Counted from the stretch's first letter, positions 40,464 through 51,115 are shown. The stretch: DNA of 64,000 nt from Gracilaria domingensis (GCA_022539475.1 VCMS01000071.1:62001-126000), one strand, 5' to 3'. Notes: a model not told the origin generated them from the letters alone. Translations and numbers: made by a program.

Positions 40464-41164
40464 ACAACACATATCCTGTAACATCACACATGCATGCTAC
40501 AATTTGCAAATCCTTTTTTACCTGAAAAATAAAAACGTTTAATGCAAACCGCACGCCACGTGCATATCTGAATATATCGTCGATATGTGCATCTGTACAG
40601 TACCTTCAAAACCAAGAATCTGTGAAAACGAAATTTACTTCCCTTCTCATGAAAACTTCATGCTATGGTTGTTCCGTTACTTGATACTTCTCAGAGTGAT
40701 CCATAGTACGGATCAATGTACTGCAAATCGGAAACGTATCGCTTTCTGTGCACCTCCGTGCTAAACTTATTACGAAAACAACACAAAGTGTTTGAAAACG
40801 TTCTTTCAAGCAAAATGTATGACCTTTCAACGTCAGTATTACAGTTTTCTTTCGAAAACTGTAACCTTTATAGCTGCAAAATCAAAATATCTGATCTCGA
40901 GCTCTTGGCGGCAGATCAGCATTAAGTATACTCTCTTTCTTGTAGTCTTGACTTGTTGCGCCATATTGCACAACAAAAGAAACAAAATCCAATCATTACA
41001 CTGTGCACTTTTTCTTCCCTTTGACATTCTTCCAGAACTATCTTGCAAATCTTTTCAGTCAAAGAGGGAGTCGCAAACATCTTTGATCATAAACAAACGT
41101 GCGCTGCGTCTATCCTCTATTCAACGAACAGAACTGCTGCTTTTCATAGCCAAAACAGTTCTAC
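40464..41164. other. AT-rich flank of the hAT element
   Basis: No gene seen. Presumably contains the 5' end of the transposon. I could not find convincing terminal inverted repeats or an 8-bp target duplication by eye. Confidence 0.4.
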
Positions 41165-43480
41165 ATGCCTGAGAACCAAAGCCATACGAGCTCCAACGGC
41201 AGCACCTTGTCGTCCAAGGCGAAAGGTGGTCGACCCAGAAAATGGTGGATGAATCAAAACTTCGAACGTAGCCCTTTACCACTACCCAACGGAGAAGATG
41301 GTCCTATTTCGTGGGCTTGCAAGACGTGCAATTACCGTTCCAGATCCGCCAGACCTAACGCGTCACAGTTTGGCGAGCACCTTCTTATCTGCGTTGGAAT
41401 TGACACTGAAACAAAGCAGCGATTACTAGAGGACAACCGACTTAAGGAGCGTTATCAGGAAATGGGTTCAAAGTCTAGTGTTTTTGGGCATCAACTGACT
41501 CCGATAAAACTGGTGAAGAAGCGAAGAAGCGCTTCGCTGGATAGAAGTCTTACAGGCCATACGAAAGCGCTAAGTATGTTACGGGCTGCTGCTGGTCCTT
41601 CGACCGATTCTGTTCCATTAGGAACACAATTTCACGAGCAAGTAACAAAATTGATGGTTAATCGCTTACTTCCATTTTCTTTACTGTCTCGTTCGAAAAA
41701 TGAAGACCACTTTTTTCGTGTTCTGAAACTGTTGAACCCGGAAATGGCGGAAGAACTACCGACACCAACGAAAATGAGTGAGGTTTATTTGAAGAACTAT
41801 CATCGACATATGAAGAATATTGTGTCGCGTTCTGTGTCAAATGCTTTTGAGGAAGGTTATGGCACTTTAGTTTTTGATGGTTGGACAGATTGTACGGGTG
41901 CCAGCATTGTTAACGTATTACTCTCAGTATTTGGAAGCCACGAAGCAAGGAAGACATTCTTTTTGAAGTCCATAGTGACCGGATCGCAAAGATGTAACGG
42001 GATGTTCTACGCGGATGCTTTGGAGGAGACGATAATGGAGTTTGGAGCGATGAGAAACATATGTGGGGTTGTCAGCGATAACGCAAGTAGTTGCGTTAGT
42101 GCCAAAGAAGAATTGAAGATGAGACATGACTTTTTAATCTCCTGTCAGGACCAAACGCATCTTGCTAATCTGCTTATGCAGGATCTAGGCGGTTTGCAGT
42201 GGATTGACAACGTCGTGAAGCAAGTTTCAATGGTCACGTCAGACGTACGAAACCGATCAAAGCTATATCATGCGCTCAAAGTGGCGAAAGAAGGGCATAA
42301 TGCCAACTTATTTCTGCGAGGGGAAGCTGATCACGCAGAAGATTTCGACGCGTACAATAGAGTGCAACTACCGAAAACCGCTGTTCTTCCTAAAACAATG
42401 GCAACAACTCGATTTGCTTCTTGTGAGACGATGCTATCTGCTTTTCTAAGATGTCGTATTCTTTTGAAAGAACTCGTTGTGCGTCATGATTTCACTCAAA
42501 ACCTGTTTGGCGCCAGAGACCCACTACGCCGCCAACGTTTCATCGCAACAGTTTTTGATGACGATTTTTATGATAGCGCGTTGGATGTATTTCATATAAT
42601 GCGCATTGTGAGACAATATCTCAGATTCTTCGACGACGAGTCTTCGTTGATTTCGGAAGTTCTTCCGTTGACCCTAATCTTGCGCAGAAAGCTTTCGAAT
42701 CTGCCTCTAACACCTTTCTATACGTCAGAGCGGCGCTCGGAAATGCTTGCTGCTTTCGAAAAACTTTTTACTGGTGAGGGAAGAAAAACACCTCTCTTGC
42801 AGGATACGCATTATGTTTCGTTCTTTCTTGATCTACGCAGTGCGCTTGTTGAGTCTACCGAATCAGATGTGCGTATAATGCAATCAATTGAGACTTTCGT
42901 TCGTTCTTCAGTTTTCCCGGATAGTGAGAAAAGTGAAGAGCAAGGAGGGGTTAATGGTGCTGTGCAGAGGATTTTTAAAGAACTCACTCTTCTTCGTGCG
43001 AGCTGGAAAGAAGATCTTACAAGTAACGACTCATCTATTAACGTTCTTTCTATGTTTTTGTCTATGCCGGTCGTGTATTGGTTGAAGTATGAGAAGAAAT
43101 CGCAATTACGTTCTTTTGCCCTTCGACAACTTTGTTCAAGTCCGTCGTCTGCGACTGCTGAGCGCAGTTTTAGCCTGCAGCAACGAATTCGAACGCAAAC
43201 GAGAAACCGACTAGCCGATGAGAAGGTTCAAATGCTCGTTTTCTGCGCTATGAACGATCGTCTTTCTTCCTTCAAGTCCGCTGGAAATGAAAAGAAATGG
43301 AGACGATTTGTGGGAAAGATTTGGGAACAAACGTTGATAGGCACCTCTGCTGGCACAGAATCTGAACATAATCAGTCGGGGATTGAAGATGCCTTGGAGG
43401 GATCTGCAGAAGCTGTTGTTCTTGACTACGATACGGAGGATGATGTTTCTCTCCTTCCTGTGATGAACGTCTCCGATTGA
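41165..43480 (+). CDS. hAT-superfamily transposase, apparently intact
   Basis: A 771-residue transposase. A basic stretch (GGRPRK) and a BED-like zinc motif (CKTC, then a later His and Cys, residues about 55-75) come first. A DUF659-type catalytic region follows, then a hAT C-terminal dimerisation domain (PSSATAERSFSLQQ, RTQTRNRLADEKVQM). Catalytic-type acids are visible: Asp238 in FDGWTDC, Asp305 in VSDNASSC and Glu666 in TAERS. The frame is open from the ATG at 41165 to TGA at 43478-43480 with no intron, so the copy could be active or recently active. hAT transposases cut and paste DNA flanked by short inverted repeats with 8-bp target duplications. Confidence 0.92.
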   Translation: MPENQSHTSSNGSTLSSKAKGGRPRKWWMNQNFERSPLPLPNGEDGPISWACKTCNYRSRSARPNASQFGEHLLICVGIDTETKQRLLEDNRLKERYQEMGSKSSVFGHQLTPIKLVKKRRSASLDRSLTGHTKALSMLRAAAGPSTDSVPLGTQFHEQVTKLMVNRLLPFSLLSRSKNEDHFFRVLKLLNPEMAEELPTPTKMSEVYLKNYHRHMKNIVSRSVSNAFEEGYGTLVFDGWTDCTGASIVNVLLSVFGSHEARKTFFLKSIVTGSQRCNGMFYADALEETIMEFGAMRNICGVVSDNASSCVSAKEELKMRHDFLISCQDQTHLANLLMQDLGGLQWIDNVVKQVSMVTSDVRNRSKLYHALKVAKEGHNANLFLRGEADHAEDFDAYNRVQLPKTAVLPKTMATTRFASCETMLSAFLRCRILLKELVVRHDFTQNLFGARDPLRRQRFIATVFDDDFYDSALDVFHIMRIVRQYLRFFDDESSLISEVLPLTLILRRKLSNLPLTPFYTSERRSEMLAAFEKLFTGEGRKTPLLQDTHYVSFFLDLRSALVESTESDVRIMQSIETFVRSSVFPDSEKSEEQGGVNGAVQRIFKELTLLRASWKEDLTSNDSSINVLSMFLSMPVVYWLKYEKKSQLRSFALRQLCSSPSSATAERSFSLQQRIRTQTRNRLADEKVQMLVFCAMNDRLSSFKSAGNEKKWRRFVGKIWEQTLIGTSAGTESEHNQSGIEDALEGSAEAVVLDYDTEDDVSLLPVMNVSD

Positions 43481-44270
43481 GGTGAAAATGAAATGCACAA
43501 GGTGACGATGACGGAGGGCACATACGTGAATAGTTCTACGAAAGAAGCAAGTGATAAGGCAGCGCGCCGTGAACGTATGGCGTATCAACGATGCTGGCTC
43601 ATCGAGTAAAAATGACGGGCTCTTTCGCGTCGGTACGGATGCTTACAAAGGTTTCCTTTGGCACGCTGAAGCTGCAGCGCTTGTACGAGTTTAAAACACT
43701 ATCACGGGGATTGGATTTGCTTTTGTATCGGTTTTCAAAGTGGTTCGTTTACTTTCGAATCCGTTTGGAGATATGTGGAGAGCTAGTTTAACATAGGTGG
43801 CAAGACGGAGACAGAGAGTGAACGAAGGGTGTGTAGCCCAGGTGGAAGTTCATAGTGGAGCGCGTTCATAGTGGAGGCCAGAGGTAGACTGTATCGGATG
43901 AAGGTGAAGTGCGACTGTTTAGGCTATGGGTAGACCTGGAGCTTACTTAGATAGGTTGAATAGAAATGACTACAGAAGATTGCGAACTGCGTATGACTGA
44001 AAACACAATGGTGCTTTAGAAACTCATTGACGAGCCCCCAACGCACAACACTCCAGTGCCGCACTCAGCCGCACTCAACGACGGCGAAGCGTGCAACTTG
44101 ACGAGAAGAATGATCAAACTATAGAGCTCGTTTCATATAAGATGTGTCTGGCGCGCCGGTGTTGTGATGATTGAGGCGGTGGGCGTAATTGGCAATGTTT
44201 GACAGGTGATGGCGATGTGCCCCATTTCAGATTACTTGCTTTCCGGGGACGAATGTAGCGAGAGGCACGA
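43481..44270. other. 3' flank of the hAT transposase
   Basis: About 790 bp without a recognisable gene; likely includes the right end of the transposon. Confidence 0.4.
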
Positions 44271-45090
44271 TCAGCGTACATGATTGATTAGTGCAGGAGA
44301 GGAAATCATTACGATGTTCAACTCACCGAAACTCCACAAGAGCCTTTGAATGCCGAATTTTGGTATGACTATGCATGATGCGTACCCATTCCAGAAGCTG
44401 AATGGTTCCTCTGTCTGTCCGTGCAGGTCTATTACGCCGTTCTTATTCTCATCGGAGCGACAAAGGGGGTCGAGAAAGTGCGCGGAAAGGCTCTTGACGT
44501 TGTTTTCAATCTCCTTTGCTCTTTTATGATGCGCAGACTTTCGAGTATTACTCGCGAAAACACTGGCTTCGAAAAGCAGCTTATGGTCCTTCCACAACTC
44601 TCGGCGCAAGTGGACAAGTGCAGCCTATTCGCTGACGCATCGCGTGAATGGTGACTCATTTCGGCAGCACCAATTTGTCGAAACGACTCGAGAATGACCT
44701 CTGGACGCATAGTGTCCGTGTGGGTAGCGCTGGTCGCAGCTCGAGAACCCAAACGCCCGCGGCTCATTGACGGGGAACATGGGGAAAATCTTCTCTTCCA
44801 CCAACTCGATGCAGCCCTGGTACTTTTCGAGCAAGCGTTGAATGCGCGAGCGCGGCATCCAGTGATACTTGTCACAAAGCTGGTCAAGCTGGAAGCAGCG
44901 TCCAATGTTGTTATTGGTCTAGGCCCCCTGCGTACAAGGTGGACGTGTCGTGGACGCTGAGGCGGACGGCTTTGGGACGGAAAGTGGCGCGACGCGTCTC
45001 GATGAGCGATGGGTGATGGCGGAGGGCTGCGGGGGCTCGATTCTGCTCGCGCACACCCTGATCTGGCTCCTCGTTCTGCGTCTCGGGCAT
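44271..45090 (-). CDS. Candidate spliced gene, unknown; EF-hand-like loop
   Basis: Three coding-like blocks on the minus strand can be joined by short GT-AG introns. Exon 44956-45090 starts MPETQNEEPDQGVREQ. A 37-nt intron follows (44919-44955). Exon 44688-44918 has LLEKYQGCIELVEEKIFPMF. A 63-nt intron follows (44625-44687), then a last block from 44624 (RRELWKDHKLLFEASVFAS, HHKRAKEIENNVKSL). The last block contains DENKNGVIDLHG (44418-44453), which fits an EF-hand loop except that position 12 is Gly rather than Glu. It could alternatively be read as the start of an Smr-type DLHG motif. Donor consensus is weak and the 3' end is unresolved. No firm family. Confidence 0.33.
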
Positions 45091-45710
45091 AAGGCGGGGT
45101 TGCTGAGTGCAGGCGGGGGAAAGAAGAAGGCAATGAGGAGTGGGGGTGGACGAGGGGAGACATTGGTCAGAGGAGGCGCTATGCGATGGAGTAGCAGGAG
45201 GCGAGAGCACGCGGAGATATGCAGCGCGGGCAGCAAGCATCGCCGGCGCGCACAAAACCGGGTTAAAAAAAGCGCGGGTAGGAAGAGTGAGCGCGGGTGA
45301 GATATGAGCGGCGAGCAATGAGGTGGGGGTGGGGAAGTGAGGCGGGCGGGGATGCGGCAGCACGCGCAACGCCGGCGCTTGGACGGGGACGTCGGCGCGT
45401 GGTGGCACGCGGCGGCAGAACGGGGGTGGGGGAGGGAGCGAGAGGAGGCGTCAACGGCGCGTTGAGCGGCAGCGGACGGCGACGACTAAAGCGGCGGAGC
45501 CGCCACCTTGGCATGTGCCCGCGCGTGCGCGCCTCGTCCCGTGCAAAGCAGCGCGCCCCTTTTTGGAACAAGGGGCGGCGCACGCAACGTAAGGCAACAC
45601 AGCGCGCGGCACGCGTCGGGCCACGTGCGGCACTTGTGCGAGCCGCGCGCGAGCGACAGCGCGCATCCGCACAAGCGTTCATCGCGCGCGCCAGACGGGC
45701 GTTGCGCGGT
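45091..45710. other. GC-rich intergenic region
   Basis: Upstream of two divergent gene models. Open frames on both strands are compositional. No feature recognised. Confidence 0.4.
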
Positions 45711-45986
45711 GCAATGCGATGAGGCGCGACGTCGATGACCGGCGCGGCGCTGGGGCACGCGTTTAGCGGCGCGCCGGCGGCGCGCGGATGGCGGCGCGCG
45801 GCGCAATGCGATGAGGCACGATGTCGATAACGGGCGCGGCGCTGGGGCGCGCGTTTGGCGGCGCGCGGGCGCCACGCCGCTGGCGCCGCGCGACGCAATG
45901 CAATGCGGCGCGACGTCGATGAGGGGCGCGGCGTTGCAGCGCTCGTTTGGTGGCGAGCCGGCGCCGCGCGGCTTGCGCGCCGCGCT
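45711..45986. repeat. 92-bp tandem repeat, three diverged copies
   Basis: Units start with GCAATGC at 45711, 45803 and 45895, exactly 92 bp apart. Shared landmarks per unit include CGAYGTCGAT and GGCGCGGCG followed by GCGTTTRGCGGCG or its variants. 92 is not a multiple of three, so the repeat is not a protein repeat. The third copy overlaps the start of the DUF1640-like gene. Confidence 0.85.
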
Positions 45987-46620
45987 TGGCGCACGCTTCG
46001 GTGTCGCGCGCCGCTGCTGCCTGCCCATGCATGGCGACGCGCATGCCGTCGAGTTGCACGCGTCGCTCACGCCCGAGATGGAGCAAGCCATCTTCATCGA
46101 GACGCGGCTGACTTTCGACATGCATCGCATGGGACGCTTCGCCCCCTCTTCTCCCTCGTTTTGCGCGAGCGAGCGCGCGAGTGCTGTTCTGACGGCTGTG
46201 TAGATCGCGTTCGTGAGACAGGCGGGCTTTGCGCAGATGCAGAGCGAGGCCATCATGGACGCCATGATGCGCGTGTCGCAGCACGCCAATCGCCATCAAC
46301 AGAACCAGATGGTGACCAAGAACGAGTGTGTGAGCCTGCGCTCAGAGCTCAGCATTTTGGACAGAGCCGATTTTGTGCTGCTCAAGACCGACACCAACGA
46401 TATTGAGAAGCGCATAGAGAGGTCGCTGGCCGAGATTTACACTGCCGTGGAGCGCGTAGAGAATCGCGTCATCAAGTGGTTCATTGCCGTCGCCAGCGCC
46501 ATTGGGCTGGCCATCATTCGCCTCACCACCACTTTGAGTAGCGCGGCCGCCAACAAAAGCACGGGCCATCTGCCGCCTTCAAACGTGCTCGACCACGATA
46601 AGCGCGTGTTGGTCACTTGA
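45919..46620 (+). CDS. DUF1640/CCDC90 (MCUR1/Fmp32-like) mitochondrial coiled-coil protein, frame interrupted
   Basis: From the ATG at 45919 the frame gives MRGAALQRSFGGEPAPRG and further Arg/Ala, a classic mitochondrial presequence. The family's FDxH motif (FDMHRM, 46114-46131) follows. After an interruption (46132-46203, 72 nt, ending in an in-frame TAG) come AFVRQAGFAQMQSEAIMDAM, SELSILDRADFVLLKTD, a coiled coil, and a C-terminal membrane helix (VIKWFIAVASAIGLAIIRL). Removing exactly 72 nt aligns FDMHRM with the next block with no gap, as in CCDC90 proteins. Yet the segment begins GGACGC, not GT. Family members sit in the inner membrane and affect calcium uniporter or respiratory-complex assembly. 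Interpretation of the gap is open: non-canonical intron, error or nonsense mutation. Confidence 0.72.
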
Positions 46621-46918
46621 TGCGCGCGCTACTGTACTTTTTGTCATTTTCTTTGCGTTAGCTTCGGCTTGATGGGTGCGTCGCACAATGGACATCGGTT
46701 TTCGTACAGAAACCATTGCTCGATGCATTTTCTACGCGTCGCGACAAAAACAACAACAACCACAACAGCAACAAAAGCAACACACACGGTTAATCGTCTA
46801 GCCTATGGTTTTGTACAAATGGTATACATGTAATATATATATATACAGAAGTCCACTTCAAGTGCTCAGCGTGTCCAAGCAGATGGTGCAGTTGACTTGG
46901 CGTGACCTGGAGCGATCA
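46621..46918. other. Intergenic between convergent genes
   Basis: Contains an (CAA)n-like stretch and (TA)n at about 46832-46844. No gene. Confidence 0.4.
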
Positions 46919-47491
46919 TCAATGGGATCCACGCCCTGTAACGACGCTGCGAGAGCCGGGTTGTAAATAGCGTCGCGCACGAAGACGGCTGATACCCTGT
47001 CCTAGGCTGAGAAACCAGGTGCTGGTTGCGCCAAGATTCTCGTCACCAATGTGGGACCAAGCGAAACAGATGCGAAGGGCGACGTCGCTCTCAAACTGAT
47101 GGGCCCACTGTTTCACGGACAACTCGACTGGAACCTTGACGTCCTCGGAGGTGTTCGGAGAGTAGTTGACGAAAATAACGGACTTGTCGCCAGGGATGGC
47201 CACGCGGACGTTTGAACTGATGTACTGCTGAGTGGACTGGGTGGATTGGTGGTCGGCGGTCAAAAGGTGGTGTTCGGGATCGATTCCGGGTATGGGCAAG
47301 CCCATGGAACGCAGAATTTGCAAGTCAGAGGTTGGTTGTTTAGGGGCAGTTAGGTATCGGGGAATGAAGGAGCCGTTCGGTTGTCGTTCGTGAGCAAGCT
47401 CGCTGTAGAAGGTGTACAGCGGATTGTAGATTACATGTTGAGAAAGATTGAGCAGTTGTTGCAGGCGTTGATGCCCTCCATTGTCAAGGTA
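46919..47491 (-). CDS. Last exon of an uncharacterised gene
   Basis: An open frame of about 190 residues begins directly after a CACTAG acceptor-like site at 47492-47494, so the first exon lies upstream and was not found. Seen: HQRLQQLLNLSQHVIYNPL, FYSELAHERQPNG, IPGDKSVIFVNYSPN and VALRICFAWSHIGDENLGA. Codon choice and mixed composition suggest true coding sequence. I recognise no domain. The frame ends in TGA at 46919-46921. Confidence 0.4.
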   Translation of the reverse strand, partial: YLDNGGHQRLQQLLNLSQHVIYNPLYTFYSELAHERQPNGSFIPRYLTAPKQPTSDLQILRSMGLPIPGIDPEHHLLTADHQSTQSTQQYISSNVRVAIPGDKSVIFVNYSPNTSEDVKVPVELSVKQWAHQFESDVALRICFAWSHIGDENLGATSTWFLSLGQGISRLRARRYLQPGSRSVVTGRGSH

Positions 47492-48156
47492 CTAGTGCAC
47501 GGTTTGTTGGAGCGAAAGAGATTAGGCGAGCAGGGCGTGCTGCCTGGACGACGGTATGAGGCAGGCGGTGCAATCGAAGTTGAATAGCAGCAACAGGACT
47601 GGAAGCAGGGCGGCGCGGCGACGGCGACGCTCCATGTGTTCAGCGCAGCGTAACAGAGAGCGAGGAGGCGGCGCGCGCGGGCGGGGAAGAAGGCGGCCGG
47701 GGGGCGCTAGGAGTTGCGGAGGAGAGGGCTGCGGCGAGAAGCGAGCAGGAGCAGCCGGCGTGCGGCGCCGAAGACTCGCGCGGGTTCACCCCGCCGGGGT
47801 GGCACAAAAGCGCGGCGCCCTTGTGCGGCTGGGGAAGGGCAGCTGTAAAGCGCGCGTGGAGAAAATGCGCGTGCCAAGCGAGCGGCAGCCCGCAACGTCA
47901 ACCACTAGCCGCGCGCGCCGTACGCTTCGCGGTGCGCGCGGCGACGGCGGCGGCAGCCGGCCATTGGCATTGCCAATTTGGCAGCCGACATAGCTGATGC
48001 GACCTTGCTCAATAACTTGAACTCCCAAGGTTGAACTCTATGCACCCAGCGCGCAACACAACGTTTAGAATCATTAGCGTTGGCCAAGCATAGCAACTCT
48101 TTGAGTGCTTGCATTTCTTTTCGCTTCGTCTTTACACTGAAATACAACTTTCCAGA
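47492..48156. other. GC-rich intergenic region
   Basis: Presumably holds the missing 5' exon(s) of the 46919-47491 gene and the promoter of the next one. No feature supported. Confidence 0.35.
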
Positions 48157-49641
48157 ATGTCGTACGTCACCATAATCTCGTTGCTTCTACCCAGGTTTCT
48201 TACTAATGTTCATCTGTTTTGTACAGATTATCTAGTCTGTTGGCAGAAAATTCTTATTCCGATCCATTAGTAGATCTTCTGAAAACTTCTACTCATGAAT
48301 TTTCTGAGAGCATGTATGAGCGCTTGATGTTATCTCTCACTAACTTTCTGTGGGTAAACGTTCTGCCCTTCGACGTCACTGAGCCTGCGTACAAATACAT
48401 ATCAATGCGGATTGCGGCAAAACATTCATGGTGGGAACAGGAGGATGTTACAACGCTAGAAGTGATGAATCTTGTTCAGGAAAACTACAACTACATACAA
48501 AAGAATAACATCAAATACATTCGTCGCGTTGTTGCCGCACCCTCGTCGCACATTCTTAGTGTTTATATTCATTCTCTCTATCATTCAGATGGAAAGGTAG
48601 TACTCACTTTCATCCTTGACATTGATCGGTCGGAAAAGTTCAGAATTCACCTTGGATCAATTTTGGTTTTCTACAAGGAGACTACTTATAACATATTTTC
48701 AGAAAGAGTTCAGTCACTCATTGAGGAATTTGTCGCGCTTGAGGATGTGACGCTCATTGCAGGAACTTCATTTGTTTGCGATGGCTTCTTTGATTTGTTT
48801 TGCTCTGAGCACAGCATTATCAGGTACCGTCATTATGGAGCTTCAAATTGCATCGCTTTCTTGATGTTAGAGAAGCTCTCAGTGAAAACTTTGGATATTT
48901 TCAGCGATCGAGTTCCGAAGCATCTTCGAAAGCTTTACTTGTTTGGTTTGTGGAACTTAGCACTGAAGTTTCCGCGAAGTTGGGGACGCTTTTATTTTGC
49001 AGAAAGTCGTGACATATTTGCTGTACGTTATCTGTTTCTGTCTCGTTAATACTATTTTAGTTGTATATATTCTGACCATCATCAACATTTCTCATAGTTA
49101 CCTAAGAAGAGTTCAGAGCGCTCGTGAATTTGTCCCCTTTACAGGAATCAAAGAAGTGGAACTGTTGGAGCAGCATGCCATAATAAAACATAGCCCTATG
49201 GCTGAGCTCGTTTCCGAGAGTAACCAGATCGACAAGTATGCATGGCATATTCAGCTTGAGAGGGGTCTTGATGTCATTGGATTTCTTCCACAACATTCGG
49301 TTCCAGACAAGCTCTTCCTTTCTCCAGTAGATGTTGTCCTTCCTATGCTAGGCTGCGAACCGGCGGAACGCTTCATGCAAAGCCCTGTTCTCGCGCTGGC
49401 TGCCGAGAGAATAGGCATACTTGCGAGACCTGTAGTGTCGGAGAGAGGCGCTCCAACTCTGGCGTATCTCTGGCGAAGAATCGAGGTCAACAAGGACACT
49501 TCGACGCTAGAGAGGTGTTTTTTGTTCATCGTCAACATACCTATGAAGGAACACATTCGCTACTTTCCGTTCGCCAGTCTTGATGACTTATACAAGGATA
49601 TTCAGAAGAAGGCCGTTGATACCATGGACAGCTTCATTTGA
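48157..49641 (+). CDS. Uncharacterised spliced gene, possibly one unit with the protease gene that follows
   Basis: Three exons by frame continuity: 48157-48194, 48227-49022 and 49117-49641. The first intron is only 32 nt (GTTTCT...GTACAG, with ACTAAT branch-like motif). The second is 94 nt (GTACGT...GTTCAG). Joined, they give about 452 residues: MSYVTIISLLLPR, then helical Leu/Phe/Tyr-rich sequence (LTNFLWVNVLPFDVTEPAY, IRRVVAAPSSHILSV), and ending VDTMDSFI. No family recognised. The stop TGA at 49639-49641 is in frame with the next gene, whose ATG is 30 bp on. A 75-nt intron (49577-49651) could remove the stop and fuse the two. Which is right cannot be told from sequence. Confidence 0.5.
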
Positions 49642-49671
49642 AGTGCGTTAGTTGATGTCGATGATGACACA

Positions 49672-50754
49672 ATGGATGACTCTGACGACGAAGACGAACC
49701 AATATGGCCCTCGGAGCTTGGCAACCCGAATTTGGATTGGTTTCATACATGCATTATTCATAGGGCTCTGGCTGGACCAGAAGAAACCGATTGGCCACCT
49801 CTTGCGCAATGGCATCGCGACTTAATGGATCCGATGCATTATCTCAAGAAGTATAACAACGAGCAATTTGAAAAGAACCTGGACGAGTTGAGCAAAGTTG
49901 TGCCGTTGACACCCGTACCATCTAAAACGAAAAAGTTCAAGCCAGTCCATCAGGCGGTTGCTGGAGAGGACACAGTACTTCGCGAGTACCTTCCTAGAAA
50001 TGAAACGGAAAAGCCAGAAAGAGACGAGGAGGATGAAGAGCATCAAGACGGCTTGGAAGTTAACTACAATCGTGAAAGTCTACAAGACATGGATCAAGTT
50101 GCCTCTCATATAACAGACGAGGGGGTGAAGGATATCAGTGAGGAGCATCCAGAATCGGACTTTGCAACTTTACTCGAAAGGGATGGAATGGTGTTTGCGC
50201 TTACTTCTGCACATGTGGCTGCTCCGCATAGATACGAGAATTACTTTCCACACGAGTGGTTGCGTCATGTGCAAGATGGGAACTGCAGAAGTTTGATTGA
50301 AACAAGAGGAAAAGATGGGAAGGAAGTAAAATCGACTATTTGCAACCTGCCGCTATCGTCAGGGTTCAGACATTCCGCTCTAGATGTGGCCGCGTTTGCA
50401 CTTGATGAGACGTCAGAGAAATTCATCAGAAGTCAGAATATCTCTATATGGAAGATCGATGATGCTGAACCCCAGGTTGGTGCAGAAACGACAATAGGGA
50501 ACTTCCGATTGCTTGGAGAAAGCGGGTCTGAAACAAAAGCAGTTTTTGAGGAAACTTTGGACGGCAAGGTATCAGAAGTCATGAAATCTTGAGCTTTCGT
50601 GGACACTGGAGAGAATGAAAGCGAAATGGGGATGTGCGGCGGACCTGTGGTCTCAAAGGACAGCCCGGAAAAGTGCTTTGGAATTCTAGAGGAGCTTGTG
50701 CCGCGGGTTAAAAAAGGCCAAGACGCTGGGGGGGTTCATCTTCGAGTTTCATGA
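49672..50754 (+). CDS. Chymotrypsin-fold protease-like protein with Cys in the nucleophile position; in-frame TGA
   Basis: An acidic, disordered N-terminal 160 residues is followed by a trypsin-like domain. His181 lies in ALTSAHVAA, Asp238 in HSALDVAAF, and the oxyanion motif is GMCGGPVVS (Cys at about 322), where serine proteases have GxSGGP. After this comes CFGILEELVP, as in the substrate-wall strand. The triad would thus be His-Asp-Cys. The reading meets a TGA at 50590-50592, just before the nucleophile. Translation past it stays in frame to TGA at 50752-50754. A 45-nt GT-AG intron (50569-50613, donor AAG/GTATCA) would also remove it. Otherwise it is a nonsense mutation (CGA to TGA is one step). 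Role unknown; related uncharacterised proteins are, to my recollection, common in fungi and algae. Confidence 0.6.
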
Positions 50755-51115
50755 CATTCAGTTCTTGTTACGGCAGGCGAATTGCAGATGTTTTTGCACG
50801 ACATAGAAACGGAAATGGCTCGGGCCAGTAGCTCTGAACGAGTGAAGAAGTACACGGTTCAAACGTTTGCCCGCAGTGTAATATAACACGAGCCGGAGTA
50901 TAAAGATCAAGACAGGTTGGGTTTTTTCTTCGCAAGCTGAAGAGCTGGGATTAGAACTACTATTTTTTCGGTTGTGTTTCCTGTTATGCTGAAGATCCAA
51001 AGCGAATGGTTGAAAAAAAGGATGAAAAGAAGGCTGTAACTTCGTTTTGCTCCGCCTATTGCACAGCACGGCGATTCACACGACGGAAAACCTTCTTGCG
51101 GTGAGCACGGGCGAA
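50755..51115. other. Intergenic between convergent genes
   Basis: 361 bp, no recognised feature. Confidence 0.4.

Larger units (their letters stand above)
40464..44150 (+). mobile_element. hAT DNA transposon (approximate limits)
   Basis: Defined by the transposase at 41165-43480. The outer limits are a guess, taken as the non-coding DNA on both sides, since terminal inverted repeats were not identified. A short direct repeat (GTTCATAGTGGAG, twice, 43847-43880) lies in the right flank. Confidence 0.5.

Noticed and set aside
44395..44460. Smr/DUF1771 nuclease domain on the minus strand
   Set aside because: An IDLHG motif is present, but the downstream block fits only after a one-base shift with no intron; the EF-hand-like reading is equally good.
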